Assembly (NCBI RefSeq): GCF_000367365.1
Contig: NZ_BARF01000106.1
Location: 30,454-94,453 of the forward strand
Source: Streptomyces prunicolor NBRC 13075
Lineage (GTDB): Bacteria; Actinomycetota; Actinomycetes; Streptomycetales; Streptomycetaceae
DNA length: 64,000 bases
Direction: 5' to 3'
The translations under genes and the position numbers were made by a program. The notes under the pieces are model-generated. The model was not told the origin of the DNA. It did not search any database and was given only the letters and a program-made list of their open reading frames with translations. The number at the start of each line of letters is the position of its first letter. Position 1 is the stretch's first letter. Shown here in pieces: positions 55,473-63,840 of the stretch.

Positions 55473-56908
55473 TGGCCGTGTACCTCGACGGCTCCACGGC
55501 ACCCCTCGCGTCGGACGGACCGGTCGACATCCTGGCCCTGCTGGGCGACCGGAGCACACTCGACCGCCGTCCCGCGTTCCACATCGAACAGGCCGCCGAC
55601 AACGCCGAGTTGGCCGCCTACCGACGGTTGCGCACGGAGACCTTCGTCCACGAACAGGGACTCTTCACCGGCGACGACCTCGACGACCGTGACGCCGACG
55701 CGCGTACCGTCGTGCTGGTCGCCCGGGCCCCGAACGGCACGGTCATCGGCGGGGTGCGGCTGGGCCCGGTCGACGACGGTCCCGACCTCGGCTGGTGGCA
55801 GGGCGGCCGACTGGTCGTCGCCCCGCAGGCACGCGGCCCGCACGGAATCGGCGCGGCACTGGTCCGGGCGGCCTGCGCACGCGCCGAGGCGGAGGGTGTC
55901 CTGCGGTTCGACGCGACCGTACAGGCCCGCAACGAGGTGCTCTTCAGACGGCTCGGCTGGCAGTCGGTGCGGGCCACGGAAGTCGCCGGCACTCCACACG
56001 TCCTGATGCGCTGGCCCATCACACGGATCGCGTCCCAAGTCGCGGCCACGAAAGCCGCGTTGGGCCCGCTGCTCGCCGAACTCCCCGCACCGCCCGGCTT
56101 CGTCGGCGACGACGGCGCACCCGTCCCCGGCACCGACGTCATCGCCGCGTGCGACGCGATCGTGCCGTCGATGGTCGAACGGGACCCCGAGTGGGCGGGC
56201 TGGTGCGCGGTCCTCGTGAACGTCAACGACCTTGCGGCGATGGGAGCTTCACCGGTCGGCCTGCTGGACGCGGTGGGCGCACGCGATGCGACACACGCCG
56301 CTCTGATCCTCGCCGGACTGACCCGGGCGGCGCAGGCGTACGGCGTCCCGGTGCTCGGCGGTCACACCCAACTCGGCGTCCCTGCCGCCCTGTCGGTGAC
56401 CGCGCTCGGCCGCACCGACCGACCTGTGCCCGGCGGCGGTGGACGCCGAGGGCATGCCGTACGGCTCACGGCCGACCTCGGCGGCGACTGGCGCGCGGGC
56501 TACCGGGGCCGCCAGTGGGACTCGACCACCCTCCGTCGCACGGACGAACTCCTCACCATGACAAGGGCGGTGGCCGCCGCGCGACCCGCCGCCGCGAAGG
56601 ACGTGTCGATGGCCGGGATCGCCGGGACGCTGGGGATGCTCGCCGAGGCGAGCGGCTGCGGGGCGGTGCTGGACGTGGCCGAAGTACCGCGTCCGACGAA
56701 CGCCTCGATGGGCGACTGGCTGACCTGTTTCCCCGGCTTCGCGATGCTCACCGCCGACGGCCCCGACGCGCACCCGCTGCCCGCCGGGCCCGCAACGGGT
56801 GCTGTGTGCGGGGAGTTGACCGCCGGGCAAGGGGTCGGGCTGCGCTGGCCCGACGGAGAGATCACCGAGGCGGTCGCCTCCGAGGTGACCGGAATGGGGA
56901 CGGCATGA
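55472..56908 (+). CDS. GNAT N-acetyltransferase/AIR-synthase-like fusion (MSMEG_0567, Sll0786-Sll0787 type)
   Basis: The 478-residue protein joins two families. The first about 190 residues are a GNAT fold (AAYRRLRTETFVHEQGLF, VVAPQARGPHGIGAALVRAA with the acetyl-CoA R/Q-x-x-G-x-G/A loop). The rest resembles AIR synthase/PurM (VLVNVNDLAAMGASPVGLLD, GVPVLGGHTQLGVPAALSVT, DVSMAGIAGTLGMLAEASGC), which uses ATP to activate an amide or similar group. In cyanobacteria these are separate genes (sll0786, sll0787). ATG 55472 shares one base with the radical SAM stop and its own stop overlaps the nitrilase ATG by 4. Confidence 0.9.
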   Translation: MAVYLDGSTAPLASDGPVDILALLGDRSTLDRRPAFHIEQAADNAELAAYRRLRTETFVHEQGLFTGDDLDDRDADARTVVLVARAPNGTVIGGVRLGPVDDGPDLGWWQGGRLVVAPQARGPHGIGAALVRAACARAEAEGVLRFDATVQARNEVLFRRLGWQSVRATEVAGTPHVLMRWPITRIASQVAATKAALGPLLAELPAPPGFVGDDGAPVPGTDVIAACDAIVPSMVERDPEWAGWCAVLVNVNDLAAMGASPVGLLDAVGARDATHAALILAGLTRAAQAYGVPVLGGHTQLGVPAALSVTALGRTDRPVPGGGGRRGHAVRLTADLGGDWRAGYRGRQWDSTTLRRTDELLTMTRAVAAARPAAAKDVSMAGIAGTLGMLAEASGCGAVLDVAEVPRPTNASMGDWLTCFPGFAMLTADGPDAHPLPAGPATGAVCGELTAGQGVGLRWPDGEITEAVASEVTGMGTA

Positions 56909-57759
56909 GCACGCTGCGGATGGCGGCCGTGTCCGCCGAGTTCGGCCGCGACCTGGAAGAGGGCTTCGCGATCGTCGAACGGCTCATCAAGGAGGCCGGC
57001 GAGCAGGGTGTACGGCTCCTCGCGCTACCCGAGGCGTGCCTGGGCGGCTATCTGCTCAGCCTGGACGACGACAGCGAGCTGGACGAGGGCCCGCCCGCGC
57101 TCGCCCTCGACGGCCCGGAAGTCCGCCGACTGGCCGCGCTGGCCGGTGAGTTGACGGTCGTAGCCGGATACTGCGAAGCCGCAGAGGACGGGCGCCAGTA
57201 CAACAGCGTCGTCTGCGTGACAGGCGACGGCGTCCTCGGCAACCACCGCAAGGTCCACCAACCCCTCAGCGAGGACGCCAGCTACGCCTCGGGCGACCGC
57301 TTCCACGCCTTCGACACACCGGTCGGTCGGCTCGGGATGATGATCTGCTACGACAAGGCGTTCCCGGAGTCGGCGCGGGCCCTGGCGCTGGACGGCGCCG
57401 AGATCGGGGTCTGCGTGTCGGCCTGGCCGGGCGCGCGCACCAAAGCGAGCGCCGATCTCGAACAGGACCGCTGGAAGCGGCGTTTCGACCTGTTCGACCG
57501 GGCGCGGGCGCTGGAGAACCAGATCGTGTGGCTGTCCGCCAACCAGGCCGGCACGTTCGGGTCGCTACGCTTCGTCGGGAGTGCCAAGGTCGTCGACCCG
57601 GGCGGTGAGATCCTCGCCGACACGGGCGTGACGGCCGGCATCGCCGTCGCCGAACTCGACGTCGCACAGGCTCTGGAGACCGCCCGCCGGTCGATGGGAC
57701 ACCTGCGCGACCGGCGGCCCGAGACCTACGGACCAGCCCCGGGAGCAGTCACCGCTTGA
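56905..57759 (+). CDS. nit1: Nit1 subfamily nitrilase (Sll0784/NitC type)
   Basis: The 284-residue carbon-nitrogen hydrolase has the full catalytic triad: Glu in LALPEACLGGY, Lys in NHRKVHQPL and Cys in GMMICYDKAFPES. Relatives in Nit1C clusters hydrolyse aliphatic nitriles, and in some bacteria cyanide, to acid and ammonia. ATG 56905 overlaps the fusion gene stop by 4 bases. The stop codon TGA (57757-57759) lies within TTGAC, immediately before the right end of the tnpB element. The next nitrilase gene downstream is a non-catalytic-looking copy. Confidence 0.93.
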   Translation: MSTLRMAAVSAEFGRDLEEGFAIVERLIKEAGEQGVRLLALPEACLGGYLLSLDDDSELDEGPPALALDGPEVRRLAALAGELTVVAGYCEAAEDGRQYNSVVCVTGDGVLGNHRKVHQPLSEDASYASGDRFHAFDTPVGRLGMMICYDKAFPESARALALDGAEIGVCVSAWPGARTKASADLEQDRWKRRFDLFDRARALENQIVWLSANQAGTFGSLRFVGSAKVVDPGGEILADTGVTAGIAVAELDVAQALETARRSMGHLRDRRPETYGPAPGAVTA

Positions 57760-57760
57760 C

Positions 57761-57790
57761 TTCCTCCCCCGCCTAAAAGCGGGGAATTCC
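57761..57790. mobile_element. Right end hairpin of IS605-type element
   Basis: CCCCGC (57767-57772), loop CTAAAA and GCGGGG (57779-57784), flanked by TTCCT and AATTCC, is the subterminal hairpin typical of IS200/IS605 right ends. The tnpB stop codon (57773-57775) lies in its loop. On the minus strand the end reads GGGGAGGAAGTCAA and then passes into antisense of nit1; the guide part of an omega RNA would start about there. Confidence 0.75.
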
Positions 57791-58978
57791 AGCGGTCGCC
57801 CGCGGGGGTTCCTGCTTCACCGACGACTGCCCGCCAGGAGTACTCCCTTGAGGTCTTACACCGTCTCCACAGGCCGAGACGGCCAGCCCGGCCGCCTTGA
57901 TGTTGCGGGCCGCGTTGATGTCGCGGTCATGTACGGCGCCGCAGTCGCACGTCCACTCGCGGACGTTCAGCGGCATCTTCGCCGCGACCGTGCCGCAGGC
58001 CCCGCACAGCTTGCTGCTGGGGAACCAGCGGTCGATCACGACGAGTTCGCGCCCGTACCAGGCGCACTTGTACTCCAGCATGGAGCGCAGTTGCGTCCAC
58101 GACGCGTCACTGATGGCGCGTGCGAGCCCGCCGTTCTTCAGCAGGTTGCGGACGGTGAGGTCCTCGATCACGACCGTTTGGTTCTCACGGACGAGACGAG
58201 TCGACAGCTTGTGCAGGAAGTCGCGGCGCCGGTCGGCGATCCGCGCATGCACGCGGGCGACCTTGCGGCAGGCCTTTTCGCGGTTCGCGGAGCCCTTGGC
58301 CTTCCGGGACAGTTCCCGCTGCGCCCTGGCGAGACGAGCACGGTCACGGCGCTCGTGACGCGGGTTGGTGACCTTCTCGCCGGTGGACAGGGTCACGAGG
58401 GACGTGATGCCGGCGTCGATGCCAACCGCGTTCTTCGTGGCCGGAGGCGGAGCAATGCGGTCGTCGCACAGCAGCGACACGAACCAGCGACCCGCCGCGT
58501 CGCGGGACACAGTCACCGTGGTCGGCTCGCTGCCCTCGGGCAGCGGACGCGACCAGCGGATGTCCAGCGCACCGGCCATCTTCGCCAGAATCAGTTGTCC
58601 GTCGCGCCACGTGAAGGCGCTACGCGTGTACTCGGCCGACGCCCGCGACTTCTTCCGGGACTTGAAGCGCGGATACTTCGCACGCTGGGCGAAGAAGTTC
58701 CCGAACGCCGTCTGAAGATGCCGCAGCGCCTGCTGGAGCGGGACCGAGGACACCTCCGTCAGGAAGGCCGGTTCCTCGGTCTTCTTCCACTGAGTCAGCG
58801 CGGCCGACGACTGGACGTAGGAGACGCGGCGCTGCTCCCCGCACCAGGCCCGGGTGCGCTCTTCCAGCGCCTTGTTGTAGACGAGGCGGACGCAGCCGAA
58901 CGTACGCGACAACTCAGCTGCCTGCTCGTTCGTGGGGTAAAAGCGGTATTTGAACGCCCGCTTGACCTGCCGCGCCAT
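57773..58978 (-). CDS. tnpB: IS605-family TnpB, RNA-guided endonuclease
   Basis: The 401-residue protein has the N-terminal MARQVKRAFKYRFYPTNEQA fold, the three RuvC acidic residues (Asp in GIDAGITSL, Glu in VIEDLTV, Asp in DRDINAARN) and the Zn ribbon CGACG plus CDC. It looks complete and active. No tnpA is present. TnpB cuts DNA at sites matched by the omega RNA made from the right end. It sits exactly between two nitrilase genes, opposite to their direction, so it splits the Nit1C cluster. A hairpin CTCACAC...GTGTGAG (58981-59007) lies just before its ATG and may mark the left end. Confidence 0.92.
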   Translation of the reverse strand: MARQVKRAFKYRFYPTNEQAAELSRTFGCVRLVYNKALEERTRAWCGEQRRVSYVQSSAALTQWKKTEEPAFLTEVSSVPLQQALRHLQTAFGNFFAQRAKYPRFKSRKKSRASAEYTRSAFTWRDGQLILAKMAGALDIRWSRPLPEGSEPTTVTVSRDAAGRWFVSLLCDDRIAPPPATKNAVGIDAGITSLVTLSTGEKVTNPRHERRDRARLARAQRELSRKAKGSANREKACRKVARVHARIADRRRDFLHKLSTRLVRENQTVVIEDLTVRNLLKNGGLARAISDASWTQLRSMLEYKCAWYGRELVVIDRWFPSSKLCGACGTVAAKMPLNVREWTCDCGAVHDRDINAARNIKAAGLAVSACGDGVRPQGSTPGGQSSVKQEPPRATAGIPRF

Positions 58979-59094
58979 ACCTCACACCGTATCAACCCCT
59001 GTGTGAGCGGCGGGTGTCGGCCGGTGGACGGTGCACACCGATCCGCCCTGACGGCGAACCAGCTTCTCCTGCCCAGCTTCGCAGGAGCTTCGCT

Positions 59095-59123
59095 TCCTCC
59101 CCCGGCCGAGGCCGGGGGTATCC
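59095..59123. mobile_element. Second right-end-like hairpin before the pseudo-nitrilase
   Basis: CCCCCGGCC (59099-59107), loop GA and GGCCGGGGG (59110-59118), flanked by TTCCT and TATCC, copies the layout of the tnpB right end in the same orientation. It lies directly before the ribosome site of the second nitrilase. It may be the remnant of an older IS605 insertion, or a terminator by chance. Confidence 0.45.
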
Positions 59124-59140
59124 ACGAAGGAGAGCCCCGA

Positions 59141-59976
59141 TGAGCACCGTCCGGATCGCGGCCGCGGCCGCCCACTTCGGCCGCGACCTGGAGTTCGACC
59201 TGGCCCGCGTCGCCAAACTCATCGACGACGCCCGCGGCAACGGCGCCGGACTGCTGGTCCTGCCCGACGCCACCCTCGGCGGCTACCTCGCCGACCTGCG
59301 CCACCCCGACCCCCAGACCCTCCCCCCGGCCCTCAAGCCGGACGACCCACTGATCCTCCAAGTCGCCCGGCTGGCAGCCGAGATGGTGGTGTGCGTCGGC
59401 TACTGCGAGGACGGCGGGACCGAGCGCTACAACGCCGCGGTCTGCGTCAGCGGCGACGGCATCCTCGGCCGGCACCGCAAGGTCCACCTCCCGGCCGGCG
59501 AGGTCGCCGCGTACACGGCAGGGGACCGCTTCGACGCCTTCGACACCCCGGTCGGCCGCCTCGGCATGCTCATCGACTACGACAAGACGTTCCCCGAGTC
59601 GGCCCGTTCGCTGGCCCTCGACGGCGCCGAGATCCTCGCCTGCCTCTCCGCCTGGCCCACCAGCATCACCAACCGCGCCCCACGCATGGCCCAGGACCGC
59701 CAGGCCCGCCTCTTCGACCTCTACGACCAGTCCCGCGCCGCCGAGAACCAGGTCGTCCTGGCCTCCTCGAACCAGACCGGTGCGATGGGCGGCATGCGCT
59801 TCCTCGGCCAGGCCAAGGTGGTCGGCCCGGGCGGCGACATCCTCGCCCGCACCTGGTCCAAGGCCGGCCTCGCCGTCGCCGAGATCGACGTCGCCGCCGA
59901 GACCGATCGGGCCCGCCGCGTCCTGCGCCACCTCGACGAACGCCGCCCCGACGCCTACCGGGAGTCCCGTACGTGA
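59141..59976 (+). CDS. Nitrilase-superfamily pseudoenzyme (catalytic Glu and Cys replaced by Asp)
   Basis: The 278-residue protein is a paralogue of the upstream Nit1 (GDRFDAFDTPVGRLGMLI, HRKVHLPAGE, AENQVVLASSNQTGAMGGMR). At the catalytic positions LALPEACLGG becomes LVLPDATLGG and MMICYDKAFPES becomes MLIDYDKTFPES; only the Lys remains. Without the nucleophilic Cys, nitrilase chemistry is not possible, so it may bind substrate, partner with Nit1 in a mixed oligomer, or have new activity. ATG 59141 follows GAAGGAGAGCC. Its stop overlaps the glycosyltransferase start by 4 bases, so it remains coupled and translated; it is not a simple decayed gene. Confidence 0.9.
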
Positions 59977-61058
59977 AGATCGCCCTGCTCAGCTACTCCA
60001 CCAAGCCGCGCGGCGGAGTCGTCCACACCCTCGCCCTCGCGGAGGCCCTCGCGGCACTGGGCGAGGACGTCACGGTGTGGACCCTGGGCCGGGGCGGCGA
60101 CGCGGGCTTCTTCCGCCCGGTGCACCCGGCGGTCCGCGTCCAGATCGTCCCGTTCCCCGACGGCCCGCCCGCAGAGACGGTCGGCGAACGCATCCTGCGC
60201 TCCATCGCCACCCTCCGCACGGCCTTCGACCCCACGCCCTACGACATCGTCCACGCCCAGGACTGCATCAGCGCCAACGCGGCCGGCCGCTGCGTCCGGA
60301 CGGTCCACCACCTCGACCACTTCACCACCCCCGAACTGGCCGCCTGCCACGAGCGCGCGATCGTCGAGCCGTACGCGCACGTCTGTGTATCGGGGGCGGT
60401 CGCGCGGGAACTGGCCAAGGGCTGGGGCATCAACGCCCGGGTGATTCCCAACGCGGTCGCGTACGACCGCTTCGCGGTTACCGACCCTGCCGCGCGGGCG
60501 AGTTGGCGCTCCCGCCTCGGCCCGTACATCCTCACCGTCGGCGGCATCGAACCCCGCAAGGGCTCACTGGACCTCCTGGAGGCCTACGCCCTCCTGCGCG
60601 CCACCCGTCCCAACGTCCGCTTGGTGACCGCGGGCGGCGAGACGCTCTTCGACTACCGCGACTACCGGGCGAGTTGGGAAGCGCGGGCCGCCGAACTCGC
60701 CGTAGAACCAGTGGTGTTGGGGCAGGTCGGAGAGGACGAGCTGCCATCGCTGGTGGCTGCGGCGGACGTGTTCGCGTTCCCGTCCCTCAAGGAGGGCTTC
60801 GGTCTCGCGGCCATGGAGGCGTTGGCGGCGGGGGTTCCGTTGGTCGTGCGGGATCTGCCCGTGTTGCGTGAAGTGTTCGGCGGGGCTGCCCAATTCGCCG
60901 CCACACCGCAGGACTTGGCCACCGAACTCGGCCGCGCGCTCACAAACGAGGACCCCGTCCGCGTCGCAGCCGGGCGTGCCCTCGCCGCCCGCCACACCTG
61001 GGACGCGGCGGCCCTCAGTCACCTCGACTTCTACCGGTCCCTGAACCCTCGCCCATGA
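59973..61058 (+). CDS. MSMEG_0565 family GT4 glycosyltransferase
   Basis: The 361-residue GT-B enzyme starts VKIALLSYSTKPRGGVVHTL and has ILTVGGIEPRKGSLDLLEAY and FPSLKEGFGLAAMEALAAGV with the E-x7-E pattern that binds the nucleotide sugar. It is a regular member of MSMEG_0565-type Nit1C clusters. Acceptor is unknown; a small glycosylated metabolite is possible. GTG 59973 overlaps the previous stop by 4 bases. It is followed by an 80-base gap with an inverted pair TGTCAA/TTGACA. Confidence 0.9.
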   Translation: MKIALLSYSTKPRGGVVHTLALAEALAALGEDVTVWTLGRGGDAGFFRPVHPAVRVQIVPFPDGPPAETVGERILRSIATLRTAFDPTPYDIVHAQDCISANAAGRCVRTVHHLDHFTTPELAACHERAIVEPYAHVCVSGAVARELAKGWGINARVIPNAVAYDRFAVTDPAARASWRSRLGPYILTVGGIEPRKGSLDLLEAYALLRATRPNVRLVTAGGETLFDYRDYRASWEARAAELAVEPVVLGQVGEDELPSLVAAADVFAFPSLKEGFGLAAMEALAAGVPLVVRDLPVLREVFGGAAQFAATPQDLATELGRALTNEDPVRVAAGRALAARHTWDAAALSHLDFYRSLNPRP

Positions 61059-61066
61059 ACAGCCCC

Positions 61067-61087
61067 TGTCAAACAAGGGCGTTGACA
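61067..61087. promoter_or_regulatory. Inverted pair TGTCAA-N9-TTGACA, possible promoter/operator
   Basis: TGTCAA (61067-61072) and TTGACA (61082-61087) are exact reverse complements. TTGACA is a perfect -35 hexamer, but no good -10 is visible 17-18 bases further. It lies in the gap before the last gene of the Nit1C cluster, so that gene may have its own control. Confidence 0.35.
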
Positions 61088-61138
61088 CCTCACCCGATCC
61101 GCGTCACGGTGAGGGCCCGTCGCGCCCGGAGGTCGTCC

Positions 61139-62326
61139 ATGGCTCCGTTATCCACGCCCCCGTCAGACACCGGCCTCGTCGAACGCGTACAGGCGATACA
61201 ACCCCTCCTCCGCGAGCACGCGTTGCGCACCGAGCAGGAGAGAAGGGTGACCGGGGAAGCGGTGGCGGCGCTGACGGACGCCGGTGTCTACCGGATGAAC
61301 GTCCCCCGGCGGTACGGCGGTTACCAGAGTCGGTTGAGCACGCAGGTCGAGGTGTTGGGCGAGATCGCCGCCGGGTGCGGTTCGACCGGCTTCATGGCGC
61401 TGAACCAGGCCGGGTGTTCGTACATCGCCGCGCTCTTCCCGGACGAGGCCCAGGACGAGATCTTCACCAGCCCGGACGTCCGGATCGGCGGCACGCTCAT
61501 CCCGGACGCCGTCGCGGTCGCGACGGACGGCGGCTATGTCGTCAACGGCACCTCGGCCTTCGCCACCGGTTGCCAGAACGCCGACTGGCACCTCCTGACG
61601 GCCCGCGTCGAGTCCGACGGCGGCCTGCCCGAGGTGCTGTGGACCGCCGTGCCGATGTCCGATCTGGAGATCCTCGACGACTGGTACGTCTCGGGGTTGG
61701 CGGGGAGCGGCAGCAACAGCGTCGTCGCACGGGACGTGTTCGTGCCCGCGCACCGCGTGCTGCCCGTAGGGGCTCTGCTGCGCGGCGAGTCGGCCTCCAA
61801 GGCCAACGCGGACGACCCCTTCTACCGGATGCCGGTGCTGCTGCTGTTCTGCGCCTGGACGGCACCGAACGCGCTGGGCCTGGCCCGGGCCGCCCTCGCG
61901 GAGTTCACCGAGCGCATCCACCATCGGGGCATCACGTACACCTTCCACGAGCGGCAGTACGAGGCGGGCGTCACACATCTCCAGGTCGCCGAGGCTGCGT
62001 TGAAGATCTCCTGCGCCGAGTTGCTGACCGGCGAGTTCGTCGCCCGGATCGAGGCCGCGACCAAGAACGGCGACCCGTCGTACACCCAGGCGGACCGGGC
62101 CAGGATCCGCGCACAGAGCGGCTACACGACACGCCTGTGCAAGGAGGCGGTAGACCTCATCGCCTCCGCCTCCGGAGCGTCCTCCCTCCACCGGGACGTC
62201 CCCGTCCAGCGGGCCGTACGCGACCTGCACGCGCTCAGCCTGCACTCCTTCGTCAACCCGACCACCAACCTGGAGCTGTACGGCCGGGTGCTGGCGGGAC
62301 TCGACGCGGGCACGCCGTTCCTCTGA
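61139..62326 (+). CDS. Acyl-CoA-dehydrogenase-like flavoenzyme (class D monooxygenase type)
   Basis: The 395-residue protein has the ACAD fold: VYRMNVPRRYGGYQSRLSTQ, GGYVVNGTSAFATGCQNADW (flavin pocket), YVSGLAGSGSNSVVARDVFV, and a helical C-terminus with ASGASSLHRDVPVQRAVRDL. These match flavin-dependent two-component monooxygenases (HpaB/DszC-like) better than true acyl-CoA dehydrogenases. It probably hydroxylates a small substrate with reduced FMN or FAD. ATG 61139 has GGAGG 6 bases before it; the frame is open to 61055. It follows the glycosyltransferase in the same direction. Confidence 0.88.
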   Translation: MAPLSTPPSDTGLVERVQAIQPLLREHALRTEQERRVTGEAVAALTDAGVYRMNVPRRYGGYQSRLSTQVEVLGEIAAGCGSTGFMALNQAGCSYIAALFPDEAQDEIFTSPDVRIGGTLIPDAVAVATDGGYVVNGTSAFATGCQNADWHLLTARVESDGGLPEVLWTAVPMSDLEILDDWYVSGLAGSGSNSVVARDVFVPAHRVLPVGALLRGESASKANADDPFYRMPVLLLFCAWTAPNALGLARAALAEFTERIHHRGITYTFHERQYEAGVTHLQVAEAALKISCAELLTGEFVARIEAATKNGDPSYTQADRARIRAQSGYTTRLCKEAVDLIASASGASSLHRDVPVQRAVRDLHALSLHSFVNPTTNLELYGRVLAGLDAGTPFL

Positions 62327-62335
62327 CCGGGTCGT

Positions 62336-62857
62336 TCATCCCAGAGTCGCCAGCCAGGCGGCGGTGTCGTCGGGCCGGGCGAACCGGTGCGCGGCGAGGG
62401 GAGCGAAGCGGGGTTCGCGGATACGGCGTTCGATCTCGCTCCTCCGCCCCGCGTGCTGGGACCACGCCCACCAGGCCGGGTGTTCCCGGCTCAGCCAGCC
62501 CGCCCAAGTCTCCCTGTTCCCACCGAAGATCCTCTCGCGGGTGACCGTCCGCCGAAGGGAACGGCGCAGCACCCGGGGCATGATCACGCGTCGCGCGTAG
62601 TCCAGCCAGAGCACCGTGTCGGCCTTCTCCCAGAGCAGATCACGGACTTCGGGCGAGCCGATCGAGTCGATGATCCAGCGGGGTTCGGAAGTGAGCCGCA
62701 GGACGTCGTCGGTCAGGGCTTCGTTGACGGTCCAGTCGGGGCCGGTGAAGTAGAGGGTGTCCATCTCGTGGTACGGCACGCCGAGCCGCTCGCCCACGGC
62801 CCGCGCGAGCGTCGACTTGCCCGCACCTGTCGCCCCGACCACCAGGATCTTCTCCAT
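62336..62857 (-). CDS. P-loop kinase-like protein (adenylate-kinase/FlaR type)
   Basis: The 173-residue protein has a Walker A GATGAGKSTLARAV near residue 8, YHEMDTLYF (substrate strand), RWIIDSIG and LWLDYARRVIMPRVLRRSLR. This is the DNA-topology-modulation/adenylate-kinase-like family; its true substrate is not known. It converges with the ACAD-like gene with a 9-base gap and is divergent from the ADP-ribosylglycohydrolase. Confidence 0.88.
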   Translation of the reverse strand: MEKILVVGATGAGKSTLARAVGERLGVPYHEMDTLYFTGPDWTVNEALTDDVLRLTSEPRWIIDSIGSPEVRDLLWEKADTVLWLDYARRVIMPRVLRRSLRRTVTRERIFGGNRETWAGWLSREHPAWWAWSQHAGRRSEIERRIREPRFAPLAAHRFARPDDTAAWLATLG

Positions 62858-62913
62858 CCACGCACACTAACTAGGATGTGCGGTGCCCGCCGATCATCAA
62901 CAGGAGCCCCGCC

Positions 62914-63840
62914 ATGAGCAGTCCGCACCACGCCCACGCCTCCCTGGACGGCCTGGTGACGGGAGACGCCTTCGGCGACGGCTGGTTCACCCGGTCCGAC
63001 GAGTCCGCCGAGGAGTTGCTGACCGCGCGGGAACTGCGCCCCGCGCCGTGGTCGTGGACCGACGACTCGGCCATGGCGTTCGTCCTGTTCGCCCACCTGG
63101 TGGCCCACGGGGAGGTCCAACCGGACGCCCTCGCACGGGAGTTCGCAGCCGAGTACCACCGGGACCCGAGTCGGGGGTATGGTCCGTCCATGCACAGCAT
63201 CCTGCGCCGCATCGGCGACGGCGAGGACTGGCAGGCGGTCACCACCGGACAGTTCGGCGGACAGGGGTCCTACGGCAACGGCGCCGCGATGCGGGTCGCC
63301 CCACTGGGGGCCTGGTTCCGGGGCGACTTGGTGGCCGCCACCGAGCAGGCCCGGCTGTCCGCGCTGACCACCCATGCCCATCCGGAGGCCGTCGCCGGGG
63401 CGGTGGCCGTGGCGGTCGCCGCCGCGATCGCGGCCGCCGGGGAGGGTCAACAGGCCGCGCCACGCGCCGAGTTCCTGCGGGAGGTCGCCTCGCACGTGCC
63501 GGAGAGCGATGTCCGCTCCGGCCTGCTGGTCGCCGCGAATTTCTCCGAGCGGACGTCGGTACGGCACGCGGCCTCCGTGTTGGGCTCGGGGACGCTCATC
63601 TCCGCCCCGGACACCGTGCCGTTCGCCCTGTGGTCCGCCGCGGGTCAACTGGACGATCTGCCCGAGGCGTTGTGGCAGACCGTCGCCGGGTGGGGCGACC
63701 GGGACACCACCTGCGCGATCGTCGGAGGTGTGGTCGCGGCACGCACCGGCACGAGTGGCATCCCGGCAGCCTGGCGGGAGGCGTGCGAGGCGATCCCGGC
63801 GTGGAGCGGCTGGGCCGGGCAGGTCAGTCCGTCCCGGTGA
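62914..63840 (+). CDS. ADP-ribosylglycohydrolase family protein
   Basis: The 308-residue protein shows the ARH/DraG motifs: GLVTGDAFGDGW, WTDDSAMAFVLF with the metal-binding Asp pair, YGNGAAMRVAPLG, LTTHAHPEA and GDRDTTCAIVGGVVAA. It should remove ADP-ribose from proteins or nucleic acids, or hydrolyse ADP-ribosylated small molecules, with Mg2+. ATG 62914 follows ACAGGAGCCCC. Its last 17 bases overlap, antisense, the partial gene at the window end. Confidence 0.9.
   Translation: MSSPHHAHASLDGLVTGDAFGDGWFTRSDESAEELLTARELRPAPWSWTDDSAMAFVLFAHLVAHGEVQPDALAREFAAEYHRDPSRGYGPSMHSILRRIGDGEDWQAVTTGQFGGQGSYGNGAAMRVAPLGAWFRGDLVAATEQARLSALTTHAHPEAVAGAVAVAVAAAIAAAGEGQQAAPRAEFLREVASHVPESDVRSGLLVAANFSERTSVRHAASVLGSGTLISAPDTVPFALWSAAGQLDDLPEALWQTVAGWGDRDTTCAIVGGVVAARTGTSGIPAAWREACEAIPAWSGWAGQVSPSR

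Noticed and set aside
59095..59123. Hairpin before the second nitrilase as a plain terminator
   Set aside because: It lies upstream of a gene inside a coupled cluster and shares flanks with the tnpB right end, so a mobile-element origin fits better, though not proven.
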